From a virus, in IMG/VR virus record IMGVR_UViG_3300030098_000109, positions 1 to 36,479 of that record: DNA of 36,479 bases, one strand, 5' to 3'. A program made the translations under genes and the position numbers. Below the pieces are notes generated by a model. It was not told where the DNA came from, made no database searches, and saw nothing but the letters and a program-made list of their open reading frames with translations. Positions 8,978-16,262 of the stretch are shown here, piece by piece (the first letter of the stretch is position 1; every line of letters begins with the position of its first letter).

Positions 8978-9737
8978 TTATTTGTTCTCCTATTGCTGTT
9001 AGTTTTTCAATGTCGTTAGGATGTCTGTACTTCAGGTCATCGGTTAATCGTAATACTCGTACATCATTTACAATACTTTTTAACTCTCTAAAAAATTCCA
9101 TAGCTTTTGTTAGTGCATCGGGGTCTAAAGCTATAACTGCTGAAGAGAACTGTGACAAGTACCTCTTGTGTATATCAGACAGAGATGTGCCTAACACAGC
9201 AACCCCAACATACACATCACTGCCTACAACTACGGCACTGACACAGTCCTCAACAACTACAGCGACCTTACCACATCCAGATGTGAATGGCAAGCCACTA
9301 TTCCCATATTTTTTCCATTTAGGTAAACTATTTCTAAGACTTCGCCCAACTGCATCTACAATCACACCATCCTGCATGATGGGAAACACAGCACGATTAT
9401 CTTTTACGTCATAATGTAGTCCACCCATGAGGTCAAACCTTTCCATGAATTTAGTAACGTCAGGTTGTCCCTTGTATGGCACAACATACTCTGGCATTAC
9501 AAAATGCTCTCGTGCTTTCTCTCTCTTGGAGAAGGCATCACGGATATCCTTGACAGACATATGTACAGGTTTAGATCCTGATATATTACACGATGCCTTG
9601 TAGCAGTTCCAAAGCAGCCTACCCATGTTGTTTGTGGCAGTAAAGGTTTTGTATCCACCACACTCAGGACAGTTCATTCTCTTTGTCTCACCATTATCTA
9701 TATTTATATCATCTATAATGTTATATATATTATACAT
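8955..9737 (-). CDS. DNA primase (zinc-binding plus Toprim)
   Basis: Makes RNA primers for replication with the adjacent helicase. The 260-aa protein has an N-terminal zinc site (CPEC, Cys23 and Cys26; CYKASC, Cys45 and Cys50) and a Toprim fold: VVVEDCVSA (Glu163) and ALDPDA (Asp205, Asp207). The start MYNIYNI is set by AAGGAG 9 nt upstream and by an 8-nt overlap with the integrase end; an upstream frame extension lies inside the integrase. It is compact compared with bacterial DnaG, as expected for a phage primase split from its helicase. Confidence 0.9.
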   Translation of the reverse strand: MYNIYNIIDDINIDNGETKRMNCPECGGYKTFTATNNMGRLLWNCYKASCNISGSKPVHMSVKDIRDAFSKREKAREHFVMPEYVVPYKGQPDVTKFMERFDLMGGLHYDVKDNRAVFPIMQDGVIVDAVGRSLRNSLPKWKKYGNSGLPFTSGCGKVAVVVEDCVSAVVVGSDVYVGVAVLGTSLSDIHKRYLSQFSSAVIALDPDALTKAMEFFRELKSIVNDVRVLRLTDDLKYRHPNDIEKLTAIGEQINGNSINT

Positions 9738-10818
9738 TGTATTTACTCCTTGTATTGAGAGCATTCTTAGCACTCTCGTATGTGTGTTTCATGTACGGCT
9801 TTACTGACTGCACGTTTGTATGTCCAGTTACAGACATAACTTGCCCCATCGGGACACCACTGTCAATCATTTCTGTTACACCTGTCCTTCTTAGATCCAT
9901 AAGTCTGAGTTCATCGGGTAGTTCTATCTCTCTCATTATCCGTCTGCCTTTCTTAGATACACCTTCTAGTGTGTATGGATTATATTCTCCATTGACAGGT
10001 CTTACGTTAGGTGCTACATATTGTTGGAATCCATAGTCTTCGTTCTGTTGTAGTAGCATGTCATATAAACTATCTGTTATCGGTAGGTACACTTTAGATC
10101 TACGCTTTGATTGTTCTAGCGTCAGCTTACCCTTGTCTAGGTCAAGGTTATCCCATTGTAGCATTCTCATGTCTCCGATCCTCTGACACCATTCGTATGC
10201 CATATGCACTATCAGTCCAACACTTCTGTACTCAAAGTATGCATAAGCATAGTCAAGAAATTGACGCACCTGTTCTTTATCCCACACAACTCTACGTGGC
10301 TTGGGTGACTTACGTCTTATATTAGAGAATGGATTGTGATTCCCATACTCCATCTCAGATGCGTAGTTATATATTCGTGATGCTGTACTACAAATGTGGT
10401 TAGCAAAAACTACACCACGTTTTACCCACACTTCGTATGTCCTCTTTGCTAGTCTAGCTGAGACAGTATGCCACTTCTTATCACCCAAACTGTCACATAA
10501 TATCTTAATAAAGTATATGTAATTGGCTTTAGTACTGTCTCGTAAGGCTTTGAAATCATTAGACAATAAGTAGTTGTCACATAATTGTGACAGCGTAGTA
10601 GATCTATTAACTGTTATCTCTGTAAGTTTTTCTTTACGATAGTCATCAATCAAACTGTTTAGATAACGTGCAGTCTTCTTAGCTTCTGCCAGATCATAGC
10701 CTAACTCTCTACGAGACACAACTCCGATGTCAATAAGTTGACGAGGGGGATTGAACCTGTAAGACTTGATGCCTTTGGGTGTGTGTCTTTGCTGCATGTA
10801 TCGTAGTAGTTTTGTCAT
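9730..10818 (-). CDS. int: Tyrosine recombinase (phage integrase)
   Basis: Site-specific recombinase of 362 aa. An N-terminal arm-type region is followed by a SAM-like core-binding domain (about 70-170) and the catalytic domain: Arg213 (CQRIGDMRML), Lys in the beta-turn SKRRSKVYLPI (about 238-242), Arg310 (MDLRRT), His333 (GHTN) and nucleophile Tyr342 (KPYMKH). The residue normally His in the HxxR motif is Met307. The gene lies inside the replication operon, overlapping primase by 8 nt and the upstream gene by 4 nt, rather than beside an obvious attachment site. It implies a capacity for lysogeny or another recombination role. Confidence 0.9.
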   Translation of the reverse strand: MTKLLRYMQQRHTPKGIKSYRFNPPRQLIDIGVVSRRELGYDLAEAKKTARYLNSLIDDYRKEKLTEITVNRSTTLSQLCDNYLLSNDFKALRDSTKANYIYFIKILCDSLGDKKWHTVSARLAKRTYEVWVKRGVVFANHICSTASRIYNYASEMEYGNHNPFSNIRRKSPKPRRVVWDKEQVRQFLDYAYAYFEYRSVGLIVHMAYEWCQRIGDMRMLQWDNLDLDKGKLTLEQSKRRSKVYLPITDSLYDMLLQQNEDYGFQQYVAPNVRPVNGEYNPYTLEGVSKKGRRIMREIELPDELRLMDLRRTGVTEMIDSGVPMGQVMSVTGHTNVQSVKPYMKHTYESAKNALNTRSKYNV

Positions 10819-11117
10819 TCATTATCTCCTATTTTACAATATAATTTGTTACCCCCATGTCTCTTTATTATATTAGGGGTGCTTAGTTTCTTGAGGTGGT
10901 CAAGCCATTTCTTTTTGTGTATTCTCACCTTGGTATTGCCACCACCATCCCATATCTGTCGGGTGGATAGGTAGACCCACTTCCAACCTTTGTCTACCAC
11001 CCAAATACAACGACTATCTCCACCTAGCACTGATGGTGCATATCTAATATAATATTGAGTGGCATCATCCCATCGCTTACCGATAGGTCTACCATCTTTT
11101 CTTGGTGTTTTTATCAT
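10815..11117 (-). CDS. Hypothetical basic protein (100 aa)
   Basis: Lysine-, tryptophan- and glycine-rich protein (YYIRYAPSVLGGDSRCIWVVDKGWKWVYL, KKKWLDHLKKLS) with 4-nt overlap with the integrase start and 29-nt overlap with the hydrolase end. Its basic charge and coupling to the integrase could suit a nucleic-acid-binding accessory such as an excision or regulatory factor, but I see no helix-turn-helix or other recognised domain, so that is speculation. Upstream GGTGGGAAAAG is a plausible but distant ribosome site. Confidence 0.62.
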   Translation of the reverse strand: MIKTPRKDGRPIGKRWDDATQYYIRYAPSVLGGDSRCIWVVDKGWKWVYLSTRQIWDGGGNTKVRIHKKKWLDHLKKLSTPNIIKRHGGNKLYCKIGDNE

Positions 11118-11550
11118 GTTTCTTTTCCCACCTGTAAAATATATGACTATCTATCCTAGTTGTGCGAGTCTTTGTCTTTGCCCAAGAAGGACGAACATAT
11201 GTAGCATGGTAGTGTGTAGCTCCTTCCGTCAGGTCAAGGCTAATCTTTCCATGCAAAACGATTATAGCATTTTGTAGTGCAGATGACCATTCTTTACTGT
11301 CCTTTCTTACGTCATCTTTTTGACCATCACAATACCAACTAAAGCTACAGCGATGGAGTATAGGTTTATTTGTACCTTTGTGAGTGACAGCTTGCTTTAC
11401 CACTTCACATACTGTATCTGGGAATCTATCGTCATCTACCCTGTTCATTACCACTTGGGCAACTGCTAGTTGACCAATCGTGGACTGTGATCTAGCTTCG
11501 TGGTATATGTTGAATGCTAGACACATTAGTGCTGTTTCTAAGATAGCCAT
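11089..11550 (-). CDS. SleB-like cell wall hydrolase
   Basis: The 153-aa protein opens with ETALMCLAFNIYHEARSQ, the hallmark of the SleB/Hydrolase_2 family of lytic transglycosylase-like cell wall hydrolases, with Glu18 as the presumed catalytic acid, and later shows GATHYHATYVRPSWA, also conserved in the family. It probably cuts peptidoglycan during lysis. The start MAILETAL is chosen because the family begins there; the frame extends upstream, but those codons lie in a different small gene (11538-11645). No signal peptide is seen, so export may need the adjacent small membrane proteins. A second endolysin (M15 peptidase) lies on the right arm. Confidence 0.85.
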   Translation of the reverse strand: MAILETALMCLAFNIYHEARSQSTIGQLAVAQVVMNRVDDDRFPDTVCEVVKQAVTHKGTNKPILHRCSFSWYCDGQKDDVRKDSKEWSSALQNAIIVLHGKISLDLTEGATHYHATYVRPSWAKTKTRTTRIDSHIFYRWEKKHDKNTKKRW

Positions 11551-11645
11551 GTGCCTACCAAAGAAAACACTATAGCTAATATAAATACAGTGATAGCGTA
11601 GCACCATGTTATGTATGCTACATCAGGTTCTTCATTCTTTTTCAT
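11538..11645 (-). CDS. Tiny single-span membrane protein, holin candidate (35 aa)
   Basis: A 35-aa frame (MKKNEEPDVAYITWCYA...) with one predicted membrane helix from about residue 11 to 32 (AITVFILAIVFSLVGTW). AGGAG lies 9 nt before the ATG, and the stop overlaps the start of the SleB-like hydrolase by 13 nt, giving translational coupling with the hydrolase. A small hydrophobic protein directly upstream of a peptidoglycan hydrolase suggests a holin or pinholin, but one-span phage proteins have other roles too, so function is inferred only from context. Confidence 0.6.
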   Translation of the reverse strand: MKKNEEPDVAYITWCYAITVFILAIVFSLVGTWLS

Positions 11646-11684
11646 TTGTATAATCTCCTATGTTAGATGTGATATTATATATGC

Positions 11685-12185
11685 TTATGCAGCCATCCAC
11701 TCAGGCATGGATCTGCCTTTAGTGTAACGTGCAAACTTGAGCTTGTCTGCTTTGTAGAAGGCACGATATGCCTTGATAGGATAGAACTCATCAGTCTTGA
11801 GATGATCAAGCCCACTAAAACATTGAGGGTGTGGTGTTCTAAAGTTAGTTGTATTAGGCACGTAGTTTGTTCCATAATATAAAGAATCCCAATGCTTACT
11901 TGCACCATGCTTCTTGCCATACCTAGTTGTATATTCATTTAGCATGGCATCATACAGCCTGAAAGCAAAGGCATAGTTTAAGCGACACTCCATAGCCCAC
12001 AGTGTGCAAGGATGTTTCTGGTGAACAGGCTTGTACAGTCCTTTCTCCTCTGCGTACTCAGGTGCATGATGCCATAGTGTAGTGCATAGCATCTGTGCTT
12101 CTTCAAGTGGCATCTTCACTATGTGTTGATCACATAATGATCGTGCAATCTTATGCTCTTCATCTTCAATAATAAATCTATTCAT
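11685..12185 (-). CDS. Conserved phage protein of unknown function (166 aa)
   Basis: The pattern CDQHIVKMPLEEAQMLCTTLW followed by HPCTLWAMECRLNYAFAFRLYDAML and a C-terminal YPIKAYRAFYKADKLKFARYTKGRSMPEWM resembles a protein I recall from T4-like and other marine phages with no assigned activity. The conserved His, Cys and acidic residues could form an active site or metal site. AGGAG precedes the ATG by 10 nt. The start overlaps the tiny membrane protein upstream by 4 nt. I assign no function. Confidence 0.75.
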   Translation of the reverse strand: MNRFIIEDEEHKIARSLCDQHIVKMPLEEAQMLCTTLWHHAPEYAEEKGLYKPVHQKHPCTLWAMECRLNYAFAFRLYDAMLNEYTTRYGKKHGASKHWDSLYYGTNYVPNTTNFRTPHPQCFSGLDHLKTDEFYPIKAYRAFYKADKLKFARYTKGRSMPEWMAA

Positions 12186-12274
12186 GATATAAATACTCCT
12201 ATGGTTGCGTTAGTTATTAATGTTATAAGTATGACAAATGCTATTGTCAATAGTAATACTTGCCCCTCAGTCAT
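12182..12274 (-). CDS. Tiny single-span membrane protein (30 aa)
   Basis: A 30-aa frame, MTEGQVLLLTIAFVILITLI..., that is almost entirely one membrane helix (about residues 5-28). GAGG sits 10 nt upstream of the ATG, the start overlaps the previous stop by 8 nt, and its TGA overlaps the next ATG in ATGA form. This spacing on both sides is strong support for a real gene despite its size. It belongs to a run of small membrane proteins next to the SleB-like hydrolase. Confidence 0.55.
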   Translation of the reverse strand: MTEGQVLLLTIAFVILITLITNATIGVFIS

Positions 12275-12488
12275 GACAGAAGTTCCTCATAAACTTGCAG
12301 TTGTTGAATCGTTTGCAAACACGTTCATGCTTTGCAGTCTCCCAACACTCTGCTCGTGGAAAGTATTTGCTTGTAAACCTTTCAAAGGTATCATCCATCA
12401 TCATCATTAACATGACTGGCAATACAAAGAATGCCAAGACAATAACTGTGAAAGCAGGGAAGAATCCCTTGTTGTGATATGGTTGCAT
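12267..12488 (-). CDS. Small membrane protein with Cys-rich C-terminal tail (73 aa)
   Basis: One hydrophobic helix (about residues 9-31, FPAFTVIVLAFFVLPVMLMMMM) is followed by a charged tail with four cysteines (ECWETAKHERVCKRFNNCKFMRNFC). AAAGGA precedes the ATG by 6 nt, and the upstream gene ends directly before the start codon. A membrane anchor plus oxidisable cysteines on one side could indicate a periplasmic tail, as in spanin-like or exclusion proteins, but no family is recognised. Confidence 0.65.
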   Translation of the reverse strand: MQPYHNKGFFPAFTVIVLAFFVLPVMLMMMMDDTFERFTSKYFPRAECWETAKHERVCKRFNNCKFMRNFCHD

Positions 12489-12716
12489 TTATATTCCTTT
12501 CTTTTTGTTAAGACCTTGTGGGTCATATTGATCTTCATATATTTCATCAGGCATGAATCGGCTGCCTGTACCATCATCAAACCAGTTGTTCATAAACATT
12601 ATAATAATCAGTGCTATCATAACGTAGCTGAACCACTTGATGAACAGTATAAATAAAACATAGGCTTCCTGTGCTTGCTTTAACGCTTGCTCTTTTACAT
12701 CGTCATCATCATGCAT
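12489..12716 (-). CDS. Small membrane protein (75 aa)
   Basis: The start MHDDDDVKEQ at 12716 is favoured: AGGTGG lies upstream and the codon overlaps the preceding stop by 8 nt. An acidic N-terminal helix (DDDDVKEQALKQAQEAY) leads into a long hydrophobic segment, about residues 20-43 (VLFILFIKWFSYVMIALIIIMFM), then a polar acidic tail. It is one of four small membrane proteins in 11.5-12.7 kb. Role unknown; a lysis or superinfection-exclusion function is possible. Confidence 0.62.
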   Translation of the reverse strand: MHDDDDVKEQALKQAQEAYVLFILFIKWFSYVMIALIIIMFMNNWFDDGTGSRFMPDEIYEDQYDPQGLNKKKGI

Positions 12717-12891
12717 ACTGCACCACCTGTCCTGTGTTCCACTTGTCTGCTTCTTTCTGTGCGTCTTCTTGTGTATCAAATACCTTTACAGGACTCTGAT
12801 CTGTCCACATAGAACCACATCCTTGTTTGACGTAGGTCAAGCCTTCCTCTTCAAAAGGCTCAAACACTACTGCGTATTGTATTAACTTCAT
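12709..12891 (-). CDS. Hypothetical small protein (60 aa)
   Basis: The start MKLIQYAVVFEPF at 12891 has AGGAG upstream and an ATGA overlap with the preceding gene; a longer frame would extend into that gene. The 60-aa product (KVFDTQEDAQKEADKWNTGQVVQYA) has the beta-strand, helix, strand pattern of small soluble phage proteins of unknown function. No recognised family. Confidence 0.6.
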   Translation of the reverse strand: MKLIQYAVVFEPFEEEGLTYVKQGCGSMWTDQSPVKVFDTQEDAQKEADKWNTGQVVQYA

Positions 12892-13133
12892 TCTTTTTTC
12901 TCCTCTTCTGGTAAGTTTTCTTTTAACTGGTAGTCTGTATACCAACCACCCTGCAAACCTCTAGGCTGTTCAAACTCTAGTAGTCTTGCTAGTGTGAACA
13001 TGAGAGTTTCTATCTCACAAACGTGTTCATAAGAGATAGGTATTTTCTCTGATGTGTTACAGTTAAACTCCCTCAGTACATTAACGTACTTGAGTAGTTC
13101 TATTCTGTCCTTTGGTTCTATTATTATCTTCAT
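12888..13133 (-). CDS. Hypothetical small protein (81 aa)
   Basis: 81-aa soluble protein, MKIIIEPKDRIELLKYVNVLREF..., rich in Leu and Glu and probably mostly helical, with an acidic tail ENLPEEEKKE whose codons double as the ribosome site of the next gene. It overlaps the methyltransferase stop by 4 nt (ATGA). I do not recognise it. Confidence 0.6.
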   Translation of the reverse strand: MKIIIEPKDRIELLKYVNVLREFNCNTSEKIPISYEHVCEIETLMFTLARLLEFEQPRGLQGGWYTDYQLKENLPEEEKKE

Positions 13134-14134
13134 GAATATACTCCTTCTAATATGTGCGAGATCACTGCACGAGTGAAGCCATTGCCGATCATCTTGTAGC
13201 GTTGGCTGTTTGATATAGGCTTGAGTTTGTGTACCCGAAACCCCATGTGTTTATCCTGCTCGACAAACTGTCCATACTCTGTCCATCCATCAGGCAAAGT
13301 CTGAAGACGTTCACATTCTAAAGGTGTTAATGCTCTCCAATGTAGTTTGTCTGTCTCTACCTTGGGCATTCGCCATCCACCCTGCATGGTAGTCAGGGTA
13401 GGACTCTTGCCTTGCCTAGAGTACACACGCTTGATTATGTCATAGCCTTTGAGGTCAGCTTCACCGACTTGCTTACAACCTTTGTGATTGAAGACTACTT
13501 GTCTACGAGACTTCTCAAAGTACATCTTCATGCTACCACCTTTGAAGTAGTTGGCATCTACACAATAAGACTTATCCCTGTCGGTCATGCTGTCATCTTC
13601 TAGTATATCCTGTAGTACGATGCCCATGTCATCCAACTCGTCATGTGGTGAGTTAGTTATGTAGACACGCTTTCTCTCCTGACCTGACACCTTGCCACTG
13701 TTGTGAGATCGCATCTGTGCATCTGGACGTATGGCACTGATACGCTTGTACCACTCATGCTTGGCTTTGGACTCGACATTCTCAAACAGATAGAACTCAG
13801 GGTTCAGACCTTCCAATGCCTGATACATAACCTCAGACAAGTCACGACTATCTGAAGTGCCAAGCTGTTTACCTGCCACGCTGTAAGGCTGACAGGGGAA
13901 ACCTGCTACAAGCAGAAAGATATCTCTACCTTTCAGTTTATCCCAACCATTAGCATCACCATGATGTATAGCATGAGGTATCCTGTATCTTGATACAGCA
14001 CTAGCATACTTGTCTGTTTCGAATGTGTGATACTCGTAGTCACCATCAGGTGATACATCAATACCTGCATCTAGGCATGAGAGGTAGGCACTATCTGTGC
14101 CACCACATAGACTAACCACTATCTTTTTCACCAT
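13130..14134 (-). CDS. DNA (cytosine-5) methyltransferase
   Basis: Transfers methyl from S-adenosylmethionine to cytosine C5. The 334-aa protein shows motif I VVSLCGGTDSAYLSC, the PC loop GFPCQPYSVAGKQ with catalytic Cys81, motif VI ENVES (Glu118), motif VIII QERKRVYI, the region WRALTPLECERLQTLPDGWT (motif IX) and motif X RYKMIGNGF. All catalytic motifs are intact. The start at 14134 is set by AGGAG 7 nt upstream; the frame also has an upstream GTG. No restriction enzyme gene is seen beside it, so it is likely an orphan enzyme that modifies phage DNA against host restriction or alters host methylation. The recognition sequence cannot be read from the protein. Confidence 0.93.
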   Translation of the reverse strand: MVKKIVVSLCGGTDSAYLSCLDAGIDVSPDGDYEYHTFETDKYASAVSRYRIPHAIHHGDANGWDKLKGRDIFLLVAGFPCQPYSVAGKQLGTSDSRDLSEVMYQALEGLNPEFYLFENVESKAKHEWYKRISAIRPDAQMRSHNSGKVSGQERKRVYITNSPHDELDDMGIVLQDILEDDSMTDRDKSYCVDANYFKGGSMKMYFEKSRRQVVFNHKGCKQVGEADLKGYDIIKRVYSRQGKSPTLTTMQGGWRMPKVETDKLHWRALTPLECERLQTLPDGWTEYGQFVEQDKHMGFRVHKLKPISNSQRYKMIGNGFTRAVISHILEGVYS

Positions 14135-14300
14135 TAACACTCTCCTTTCTTAAATCGTTTACCATATTGACCCACTTAGACATCTCCTTCTGATGCCTAA
14201 GTTGAGCTTCTCTCTGACGTTTGTCCTGCACAACCTGCGACTTCTTACGCAGGATGTGAGGATTGCGTGGCTTCCACGCTTTGATCTTCTTGTTAGCCAT
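14112..14300 (-). CDS. Small basic protein of unknown function (62 aa)
   Basis: Lysine- and arginine-rich 62-aa protein (MANKKIKAWKPRNPHILRKKSQVVQDKRQREAQLRHQKEM...), mostly polar and helical. It starts 1 nt after the DUF932-like stop and overlaps the methyltransferase start by 23 nt. The charge suggests nucleic-acid binding, but there is no recognised motif. Confidence 0.6.
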   Translation of the reverse strand: MANKKIKAWKPRNPHILRKKSQVVQDKRQREAQLRHQKEMSKWVNMVNDLRKESVNGEKDSG

Positions 14301-14301
14301 G

Positions 14302-15159
14302 TTAAGCCACTACCAACTGCTTGAAGGTAGGTGAGTCTACCCACTTGGCAACCTCTTGCTCTCGCTTGAACAGGGTGACTTCTCTGGTATCCTTACCAGT
14401 GTTCCTGATCTTGAAGTTGTTTCTCTCATCACCATAGGTAGCGTAGTTGGTGAACGCACTGTACAGTGAGAATACATTCTCACCTCTAGTATGAGACTCG
14501 TCCTTGTACAAGGAGAACATCTTCTCTGCCTTCTTCTCAGAAGGTATTATCTTGGACAAGATACTTGGCACATCAAGACTAGCAAGATTTATCTTGCCCC
14601 AAGTATTGAGCCTACCCATACGATCAGAGAAGTCTGTGTACCCATCGTACAGTCTCTTCTCCAGACCACCGATGGTGAAGTTAGAAGTGTTCTTACACTT
14701 CGTCATGTCATACTCACCTGTGATCATACCATTGGTGCAGAAGAAGTCGATAGCACCAAAGTAAATCAGATTACCACATGTACCATCCACACCATGCAAC
14801 GCAATGATACGATAGCCTGTCTTGGTCTTGTGACCATTGTTGGTAACGATATCATAAGTCACATTAGGTAATGTGATATCCATTCGTAGCCAACCACCAC
14901 CATGAGCAGATCGGAAGGCTACACTCATGCCCTCTAGCTGTTCGGGTGTATGGTTGTCACGGACAACCTTGTAGACAGAAGAGCAGAATGCTCTGTGTCC
15001 TGCAGGGCTAAAGCCCTTGCCCATGTGAGCAATGACATCGCCAGTCACAGGGTTGATCACAAACTTGTGACCCTCCATTCGTGACTTCTCGTACTGAGGT
15101 ACAAAGTCACAGATCTCTGGAAGTTGTTGAATTGTGTTAGGTGTAAAATCTAAAGCCAT
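14302..15159 (-). CDS. DUF932-like phage protein (285 aa)
   Basis: The middle of the protein (YRIIALHGVDGTCGNLIYFGAIDFFCTNGMITGEYD) and the overall length match the DUF932 phage/plasmid family, whose function is unknown, although members often sit near replication genes and resemble RecT-neighbour proteins. AGGAG precedes the ATG by 6 nt. From this gene leftward-transcribed sequence begins to show perfect small hairpins within codons (for example 14582-14597 and 14952-14968), a feature that intensifies toward 18.2 kb. Confidence 0.75.
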   Translation of the reverse strand: MALDFTPNTIQQLPEICDFVPQYEKSRMEGHKFVINPVTGDVIAHMGKGFSPAGHRAFCSSVYKVVRDNHTPEQLEGMSVAFRSAHGGGWLRMDITLPNVTYDIVTNNGHKTKTGYRIIALHGVDGTCGNLIYFGAIDFFCTNGMITGEYDMTKCKNTSNFTIGGLEKRLYDGYTDFSDRMGRLNTWGKINLASLDVPSILSKIIPSEKKAEKMFSLYKDESHTRGENVFSLYSAFTNYATYGDERNNFKIRNTGKDTREVTLFKREQEVAKWVDSPTFKQLVVA

Positions 15160-15179
15160 AATTGACTCCTTTCTCTTGG

Positions 15180-15419
15180 TTAATGATAAGTTGGCATCTC
15201 AGGATGCTGTTCGTAGACATAGCCTACGTCTGGCTCTGAGTCAAGTAGATACTCTTTTACAAAGAGAAACTCTACCTTGGCATCAGGATAGCAAGACCTA
15301 GTTACGTCCAATGCGTAGTTAATCGCAGATGAACTGTCCATAATGGTGGGGTACGAGTAAGACACTCGCACCACACCCTTCTGTTCATCTACGGATACAA
15401 AGACCTCGTAGTGGATCAT
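15180..15419 (-). CDS. Hypothetical small protein (79 aa)
   Basis: 79-aa acidic soluble protein (MIHYEVFVSVDEQKGVVRVSYSYPTIMDSSSAINYALDVTRSCYPDAKVEF is its main body in fragments: strand-rich N-terminus, helix SSAINYALDVTRS, then strand). Begins 2 nt after the preceding stop and ends 20 nt before the DUF932-like gene. No family recognised; the beta-alpha-beta pattern suggests a small ferredoxin-like fold. Confidence 0.6.
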   Translation of the reverse strand: MIHYEVFVSVDEQKGVVRVSYSYPTIMDSSSAINYALDVTRSCYPDAKVEFLFVKEYLLDSEPDVGYVYEQHPEMPTYH

Positions 15420-15421
15420 TG

Positions 15422-15736
15422 TTAGGCTACCTTCTTCTGGATAAGGAAGGACTTGATTGGCACATAGTGTGCCACTCTTCGCTTGCCCTTTCTATCGTAG
15501 GCATGGAAGCAAGAGTAACTCTTGCCAAAGTTCAAGCGAACCAAAGGTTCACCTGACTTGCCACCTTTACCCTTACGGATAAACCATCCTGTCTCTTGGA
15601 CTTTGTCATTCCTGTAGATGACAGGCTTGTAGCCTTGTAGCTTCAGCTTGATTGCTGTAGCAATAATTTTGATGGCAGTGAAACCACCAGAGATTTTTGT
15701 GCCTTTTGGCAAGTTGTCAAAGTTAAATGTAAGCAT
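15422..15736 (-). CDS. Hypothetical basic protein (104 aa)
   Basis: 104-aa basic protein, MLTFNFDNLPKGTKISGGF..., with a central KGKGGKSGEPLVRLNFGKS and C-terminal KRRVAHYVPIKSFLIQKK. AGGAG lies 7 nt before the ATG. One copy of the TCCCAACAATGTCGGGA palindrome lies 27-43 nt upstream of the start, where it would be in the mRNA leader or promoter. Several perfect hairpins lie within the gene (15458-15474, 15509-15525, 15538-15550, 15651-15664). Function unknown. Confidence 0.62.
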   Translation of the reverse strand: MLTFNFDNLPKGTKISGGFTAIKIIATAIKLKLQGYKPVIYRNDKVQETGWFIRKGKGGKSGEPLVRLNFGKSYSCFHAYDRKGKRRVAHYVPIKSFLIQKKVA

Positions 15737-15762
15737 GGTAATGCTCCTTTCTGTGTTGTGTC

Positions 15763-15779
15763 TCCCAACAATGTCGGGA
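15763..15779. repeat. Palindromic repeat copy 1 (TCCCAACAATGTCGGGA)
   Basis: First of five 17-bp copies of TCCCAACAWTGTCGGGA. The half-sites differ only by an A/G that would pair as a G-U wobble in RNA on the minus strand. This copy is intergenic, 27 nt upstream of the 104-aa gene. Confidence 0.85.
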
Positions 15780-15799
15780 AACGTTGGGTTTATGTACCA

Positions 15800-15844
15800 C
15801 AGTTATATAGTACTTTCACTAAAGTTCAAGTACTATATTAACTG
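15800..15844 (-). promoter_or_regulatory. Long hairpin with conserved 12-nt loop, copy A
   Basis: Arms CAGTTATATAGTACTT and AAGTACTATATTAACTG form a 16-bp stem with one bulged base around the loop TCACTAAAGTTC (minus strand GAACTTTAGTGA). The structure spans the stop codon of the 140-aa gene and is followed leftward by the palindromic repeat. A second hairpin with the same loop but a different stem lies at 17208-17273. There is no clear T-tract, so a simple terminator is not the best explanation. Confidence 0.6.
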
Positions 15845-16260
15845 TATACTTTAACTGAAGGTTTTCCTTCAGCCGTAGTTGTCAGCCAGATAGACTCTAC
15901 CTCGCCAACAGGTTCACCATTGTCTACATAGACAAAGGTATCGTTCTTGTAAGGGTTATAGGTTACAAACCTGCCGTCTGTCTTTATTTGTGGCATATAC
16001 ATAACATAATGTTTAGGATACCACCCCTCGGCAAAGGCATGGACATTCTTATTGCCTTCTTTGAGGACACGCAGTCTACCCCCTTGCCTTACCTTGAACT
16101 TAGGTTTAATAGTCTTACCCCTTTTGTCATAGGTAGGCTCAAAGTAAGCACTCTCTAGGTACACTTCTGGTTGTCTACCGACAACTAGCCCAGACTTCTT
16201 GTCTTGTATAGACCATTGACCTTTGTGCAAGTTCCAATATATTCTGACATTTTTATCCAT
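15838..16260 (-). CDS. Hypothetical protein (140 aa)
   Basis: 140-aa soluble protein with conserved-looking aromatic segments (MDKNVRIYWNLHKGQWSIQDKKSG, HAFAEGWYPKHYVMYMPQI, VTYNPYKNDTFVYVD), all-beta in appearance. AAAGGAG precedes the start. The stop codon lies inside a long hairpin. The WNLHKGQWSIQ...VVGRQPEVYLESAYFEP part recalls small uncharacterised phage proteins, but I cannot name a family. Confidence 0.65.
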   Translation of the reverse strand: MDKNVRIYWNLHKGQWSIQDKKSGLVVGRQPEVYLESAYFEPTYDKRGKTIKPKFKVRQGGRLRVLKEGNKNVHAFAEGWYPKHYVMYMPQIKTDGRFVTYNPYKNDTFVYVDNGEPVGEVESIWLTTTAEGKPSVKVYS

Positions 16261-16262
16261 AG

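Noticed and set aside
15800-15844. Simple rho-independent terminator
   Set aside because: Stem is strong but no T-tract follows on either strand, and the loop is shared with a second hairpin, pointing to another role.
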